Below, piece by piece: positions 61,103 through 64,000 of a DNA stretch of 64,000 nucleotides. The translations under genes and the position numbers were made by a program. The first letter of the stretch is position 1, and each line of letters starts with the position of its first letter. The stretch lies in NCBI GenBank assembly GCA_047633055.1, contig JBLIEI010000004.1, positions 31,748 through 95,747 on the forward strand, read 5' to 3'. The notes beneath the pieces are model-generated. The model was not told the origin of the DNA. It saw only the letters and a program-made list of their open reading frames with translations, and made no database searches. This stretch comes from CALJFL01 sp047633055. GTDB taxonomy: Bacteria; Pseudomonadota; Gammaproteobacteria; Pseudomonadales; Halieaceae.

Positions 61103-62080
61103 ATGACTAAAGTAGTTCTGATATTGGGCGCGGGAGGCTTCATCGGCGGGCATCTCGCGCGGCGCCTGCATACAGAGGGTAGTTGGGTACGTGGTGTTGA
61201 TATAAAACAACACGAACATCAGGTACTTCCAATAGACGAATTTGTAGTCGGCGATCTGCGAGATGCTGGCACTGTCAGTCAGGTGTTTGACCGGCAGTTT
61301 GATGAGGTATACCAATTGGCTGCAGACATGGGTGGCGCAGGCTATCTCTTCACCGGAGAAAACGACGCAGACGTAATGCATAACTCTGTGCAGATAAACC
61401 TCAACGTGCTCCAGGCATGTGTGCAGACATCGGCGAAAAAGGTCTTCTACTCCTCCTCCGCCTGCATCTATCCCGAGCACAATCAAATGGACCCCAGCAA
61501 CCCAAATCTTGCAGAGGATTCCGCTTATCCCGCGGCACCTGATAGCGAGTACGGATGGGAGAAACTATTCAGCGAACGCCTGTACGCGACCTACCGACGC
61601 AATCATGGTTTAGACTGCCGCATTGGCCGATTCCACAATATTTACGGAGACTATGGCACGTGGGAGGGCGGCAAAGAGAAGGTGCCAGCAGCTGTTTGTC
61701 GTAAAGTCGCTCAGGCTCAGGACGGCGACGCCATCGAAATCTGGGGTGATGGCCTGCAGACCCGATCATTTCTGTTCGTCGAGGAATGCGTGGAAGCGGT
61801 AACCCGACTAATGGCATCCAACTGCATAGAGCCTCTTAATATAGGCTCTGACGAGATGATTTCGATCAATGACCTGGCGAGGATGGTGATCGGCCTGTCG
61901 GAAAAACGCCTGTCCATTAAGAACGTAAATGGACCAACCGGAGTACGGGGCAGAACGTCAGATAACCGGCTAATAGAGCAGAAATTAGGCTGGAGACCGA
62001 GCCGCCCTCTAATCGAAGGGCTGGAACAGACCTATCGATGGATTAATAGCGTAGCGCACGACTCACTTCCGGCCGGCTAA
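61103..62080 (+). CDS. GDP-mannose 3,5-epimerase-like NAD-dependent epimerase
   Basis: A 325-residue extended SDR. The NAD motif is LILGAGGFIGGHLARRL; the catalytic region is YSSSACIYPEHNQ with YGWEKLFSERL (YxxxK). Large parts read like plant GDP-mannose 3,5-epimerase (GME): ADMGGAGYLFTGENDADVMH, CRIGRFHNIYGDYGTWEGG, WGDGLQTRSFLFVEECVEAV, LNIGSDEMISINDLARMV and GVRGRTSDN. GME makes GDP-L-galactose in plants (vitamin C route) and appears in bacteria for polysaccharide sugars. The acid/base Cys-Lys expected of GME fits SACIYP. The ATG at 61103 is used; no sugar-polymer genes adjoin. Confidence 0.88.
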   Translation: MTKVVLILGAGGFIGGHLARRLHTEGSWVRGVDIKQHEHQVLPIDEFVVGDLRDAGTVSQVFDRQFDEVYQLAADMGGAGYLFTGENDADVMHNSVQINLNVLQACVQTSAKKVFYSSSACIYPEHNQMDPSNPNLAEDSAYPAAPDSEYGWEKLFSERLYATYRRNHGLDCRIGRFHNIYGDYGTWEGGKEKVPAAVCRKVAQAQDGDAIEIWGDGLQTRSFLFVEECVEAVTRLMASNCIEPLNIGSDEMISINDLARMVIGLSEKRLSIKNVNGPTGVRGRTSDNRLIEQKLGWRPSRPLIEGLEQTYRWINSVAHDSLPAG

Positions 62081-62180
62081 CGTCGTCAGCGGCAGTAGGC
62101 AATCGCGGGAAGCCGCCTAACATTGCGTCCTTGGGCGTTCACAGAGTATGGCTGCCAACGCAATGATCAGGATATACGGA

Positions 62181-62357
62181 TCAGGACGAGGTACGCAAAC
62201 GCGCCAAGCCAATGCCGACCAGTAATACAACCATCAAAATCAGGCCATAGGGGCGCGAGGCTTCTTGAATAGTAAATCCCGTTACATCAACCGCAGCCTG
62301 CGTCTGAGAAGCCAGCAGTACGAGTGGGGTAGATAATAGTACGTCCATTTTTTTCAT
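62181..62357 (-). CDS. 58-residue exported protein with C-terminal transmembrane anchor
   Basis: It starts MKKMDVLLSTPLVLLASQTQ (signal peptide, likely cut near TQA) after a good ribosome site (GGAG, 7 bp). The rest is only about 36 residues: AVDVTGFTIQEASRPYG, a hydrophobic helix LILMVVLLVGIGLA and a basic end RLRTSS. Motif, helix and basic tail is the layout of CTERM sorting signals (PEP-CTERM and related), and a DVT sequence precedes the helix. It is divergent from a C25 peptidase gene. It may be a small membrane peptide or a sorting-type substrate; no family is recognised. Confidence 0.55.
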   Translation of the reverse strand: MKKMDVLLSTPLVLLASQTQAAVDVTGFTIQEASRPYGLILMVVLLVGIGLARLRTSS

Positions 62358-62481
62358 GTTGTCGCTCCAGCAGTGCTCATTCGACTGCGCCCTAAGCCAA
62401 TTCAAAGTCATTTCCTTACAATAGTATAGCCCATATTGCGTTGTGGCCAAATACCTGAATTTTGGGAAAAATTCTATATTA

Positions 62482-64000
62482 ATGAGGCCTCAGTCTCCTC
62501 CGTTGACCCGCAGTAGCAGGTATTATACGGTCGAAATCCTGACTGACTACGGCGCATATGGGATGAATCTTCCGGGTCTGGTAATGCTCGGCGCATTATC
62601 AACAATTTTCAGCGGCTCCGGCCGGGCTGAATCGATCTTCAATGTTGCTGTCCCCGAAGACGGACGGTATCGCATTAACTTCGAAGATCTGGATGACAAT
62701 CAAGGGCCTGTGCCCTCTTCTACGGTGCGCATGTATGAGCAGGGTGTTGCCATTCCCGTGCAAGTGGAAGATGGCGGTGACGGAATTTTCGGTCCGAATG
62801 ACAGCGTTCTATTTACTGGCAGGCGCCTGGCAGGGCTGAATTCCTGGTACAACCCGCACAGTCAGCACAACATTTACCAACTCTATTTGAATACACTCTC
62901 ACGCGGCCACTCGCCAAAGTCGGATGTCGTAGCCGGACCGGTTGTCCAACATTTCGAACAGGAGACGATACGCATTGCCCTGCCCCATTCCCCTAAACCG
63001 GAATTGGTGGAGCGTTGGTACTGGCAGCGCGTCACTCACCTGGCGAACAACACGTTCAGCCATAAACTGATGTGGGACACCCCACCCCAGGCATTGCGGG
63101 TTGCGCTCACTGGCTTATCGAGAGACAAAAATGCCACTGCTGCCGGGATGCCTCAACACCAGGTAAGCCTGCGCCTCGATGGCGAAATCGTGGACGAATT
63201 AAGCTGGGACGGACAAGAGTCAGTCACTTTTGAGATCAACGATGCCGAGGTATTCAAGCGCGCCACCGGCGGCGCACTGCTTGAAATAATAGTCCCCGGC
63301 CGAACGATTGCCGCCAGCGGTCAAACGCTTATCGATGCCGTCCTACTGAATTGGATTGAAGTGGAGTACCCACCGTCATCCATCCCTGCTAAAGCAACTA
63401 TTTCAGCTCGCAGCGGCGACTACCTCTTGCTAGTGAGCGAGAGCACACAATCTCCGGATCGGATCACCAGGGCTCAACCGGCTGCAGGTTTGTCGGACCC
63501 AGACCAACAGGCCGACTACCTGATGATTACTCATCCATCACTACTGGAGGAACTACAGCCACTCGCAGCGCACCACCGACAGGAGGGATTAGCGGTCAAG
63601 GTGGTTAATGTTCAGAGTATTTACGAAGAATTCAATCACGGCATAAAATCCCCGTACGCTATTCGGAAATTCATTAGTCACGCTTGGCATACATGGCAAC
63701 GCCCTGCGCCCCGCCTGGTGCTATTGGCTGGCGACGCGAGCTGGGAGCGCGATAGCGACGCGGCCAACGCCCGCAACTTGATACCCACTCTACAGGTACA
63801 GGTCAATGGTGAACTGGCCGCAAGTGATAATGGATTGGTAACAATAGACGGCGATGACTGGCGCCCAGACCTAGCCATTGGCAGACTACCTGCTGGCAGC
63901 GCCAACGAATTATCGACCATGGTCGCGAAGCTGTTGCGTTATGCGCAGAACGCTCCCGACGGGAGCTGGCGCAATCGCACCACCTGGATATCGGATGTGG
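62482..64000 (+). CDS. C25-family (gingipain-like) cysteine peptidase, N-terminal part
   Basis: An open frame of about 506 residues that runs off the right edge. After a hydrophobic segment near residues 28-50 (LPGLVMLGALSTIFSGSGRA, likely signal peptide) comes a beta-rich propeptide-like region, then the Peptidase_C25 start at about 345: ADYLMITHPSLLEELQPLAA, LVLLAGDASWERDSD and ASDNGLVTIDGDDWRPDLAI, then GRLPAGSANELSTMVAKLL. The catalytic His and Cys would follow beyond the visible end. The start is uncertain: an ATG at 62563 gives a shorter signal. Such secreted peptidases often carry C-terminal sorting domains, which cannot be checked here. Confidence 0.85.
   Translation, partial: MRPQSPPLTRSSRYYTVEILTDYGAYGMNLPGLVMLGALSTIFSGSGRAESIFNVAVPEDGRYRINFEDLDDNQGPVPSSTVRMYEQGVAIPVQVEDGGDGIFGPNDSVLFTGRRLAGLNSWYNPHSQHNIYQLYLNTLSRGHSPKSDVVAGPVVQHFEQETIRIALPHSPKPELVERWYWQRVTHLANNTFSHKLMWDTPPQALRVALTGLSRDKNATAAGMPQHQVSLRLDGEIVDELSWDGQESVTFEINDAEVFKRATGGALLEIIVPGRTIAASGQTLIDAVLLNWIEVEYPPSSIPAKATISARSGDYLLLVSESTQSPDRITRAQPAAGLSDPDQQADYLMITHPSLLEELQPLAAHHRQEGLAVKVVNVQSIYEEFNHGIKSPYAIRKFISHAWHTWQRPAPRLVLLAGDASWERDSDAANARNLIPTLQVQVNGELAASDNGLVTIDGDDWRPDLAIGRLPAGSANELSTMVAKLLRYAQNAPDGSWRNRTTWISDV

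Noticed and set aside
1..64000. CRISPR arrays, insertion sequences, prophage and rRNA
   Set aside because: No spaced direct repeats, transposase, phage structural genes or rRNA sequence were seen anywhere in the window.

Overview
The window reads as chromosomal DNA of a marine-type gammaproteobacterium. The gene content and order (argH-algZ-algR-hemC-hemD-hemX-hemY, lptM-lysA-dapF-DUF484-xerC-HAD, glnK-amtB, regB-regA, rep, a nitrate assimilation block) resemble Pseudomonas relatives and the Cellvibrionales/Halieaceae. That placement is inferred from synteny and protein style; no rRNA is present. The only RNA gene recognised is one tRNA-Arg(CCG).

Layout. 1-9.2 kb: the end of ubiD, the haem genes hemY/X/D/C, the AlgR/AlgZ two-component pair, argH and a DUF3187 gene. 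9.2-14.2 kb: an intergenic region with a perfect 26-bp inverted repeat and a possible cyaY remnant, then lptM, lysA, dapF, DUF484, xerC and a HAD phosphatase. 14.2-17.6 kb: a nitrogen-scavenging cluster (outer membrane TIGR02001 protein, PII, AmtB, second PII, SHOCT lipoprotein) behind a clear sigma-54 promoter with an NtrC-type site. 17.6-25.5 kb: ubiK, comM/yifB, an unusual three-gene operon (PNPOx-like, Rho-like ATPase lacking the RNA-binding OB fold, CNNM-type membrane protein), rep and a DUF2235 hydrolase. 25.5-30.8 kb: the RegB/RegA redox pair, cytochrome c5, a GST and two lipoproteins. 30.9-37.2 kb: a Cus-type copper/silver efflux system preceded by a small Cys/Met/His-rich exported protein and a MerR/CueR-type promoter. 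37.4-45.6 kb: the tRNA and mixed accessory metabolism (SDR with TetR regulator, alpha/beta hydrolase, methyltransferase, shortened MAPEG protein, sulfite dehydrogenase fused to cytochrome c, AhpD-like protein, MtfA peptidase, VOC protein). 45.6-59.4 kb: a complete nitrate assimilation locus. 59.4-64 kb: alpha/beta hydrolase, FMN-binding protein, GDP-mannose 3,5-epimerase-like enzyme, a 58-residue membrane peptide and the start of a C25 (gingipain-like) peptidase.

Nitrogen control is the best supported regulatory theme. Three promoters match the -24/-12 sigma-54 consensus: upstream of the TIGR02001-glnK-amtB genes, of the porin-nasT-nasS operon, and of nrtABC-nirBD-nasA. The latter two are followed by a leader in which a small hairpin with an AA(C/T)GA(A/C) hexaloop shares bases with the 5' arm of an intrinsic terminator. 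This is the expected arrangement for antitermination by an ANTAR protein, and nasT encodes one. General nitrogen status (NtrC) and nitrate availability (NasS/NasT) would therefore both have to be satisfied.

Most unusual items: the short Rho-like protein and its operon, the two NasT-type leaders, the CueR-type promoter with no adjacent regulator, the large inverted repeat before lptM, the plant-GME-like epimerase, and the C25 peptidase beside a tiny signal-peptide/transmembrane protein. Everything here was read by eye; no database search was possible.
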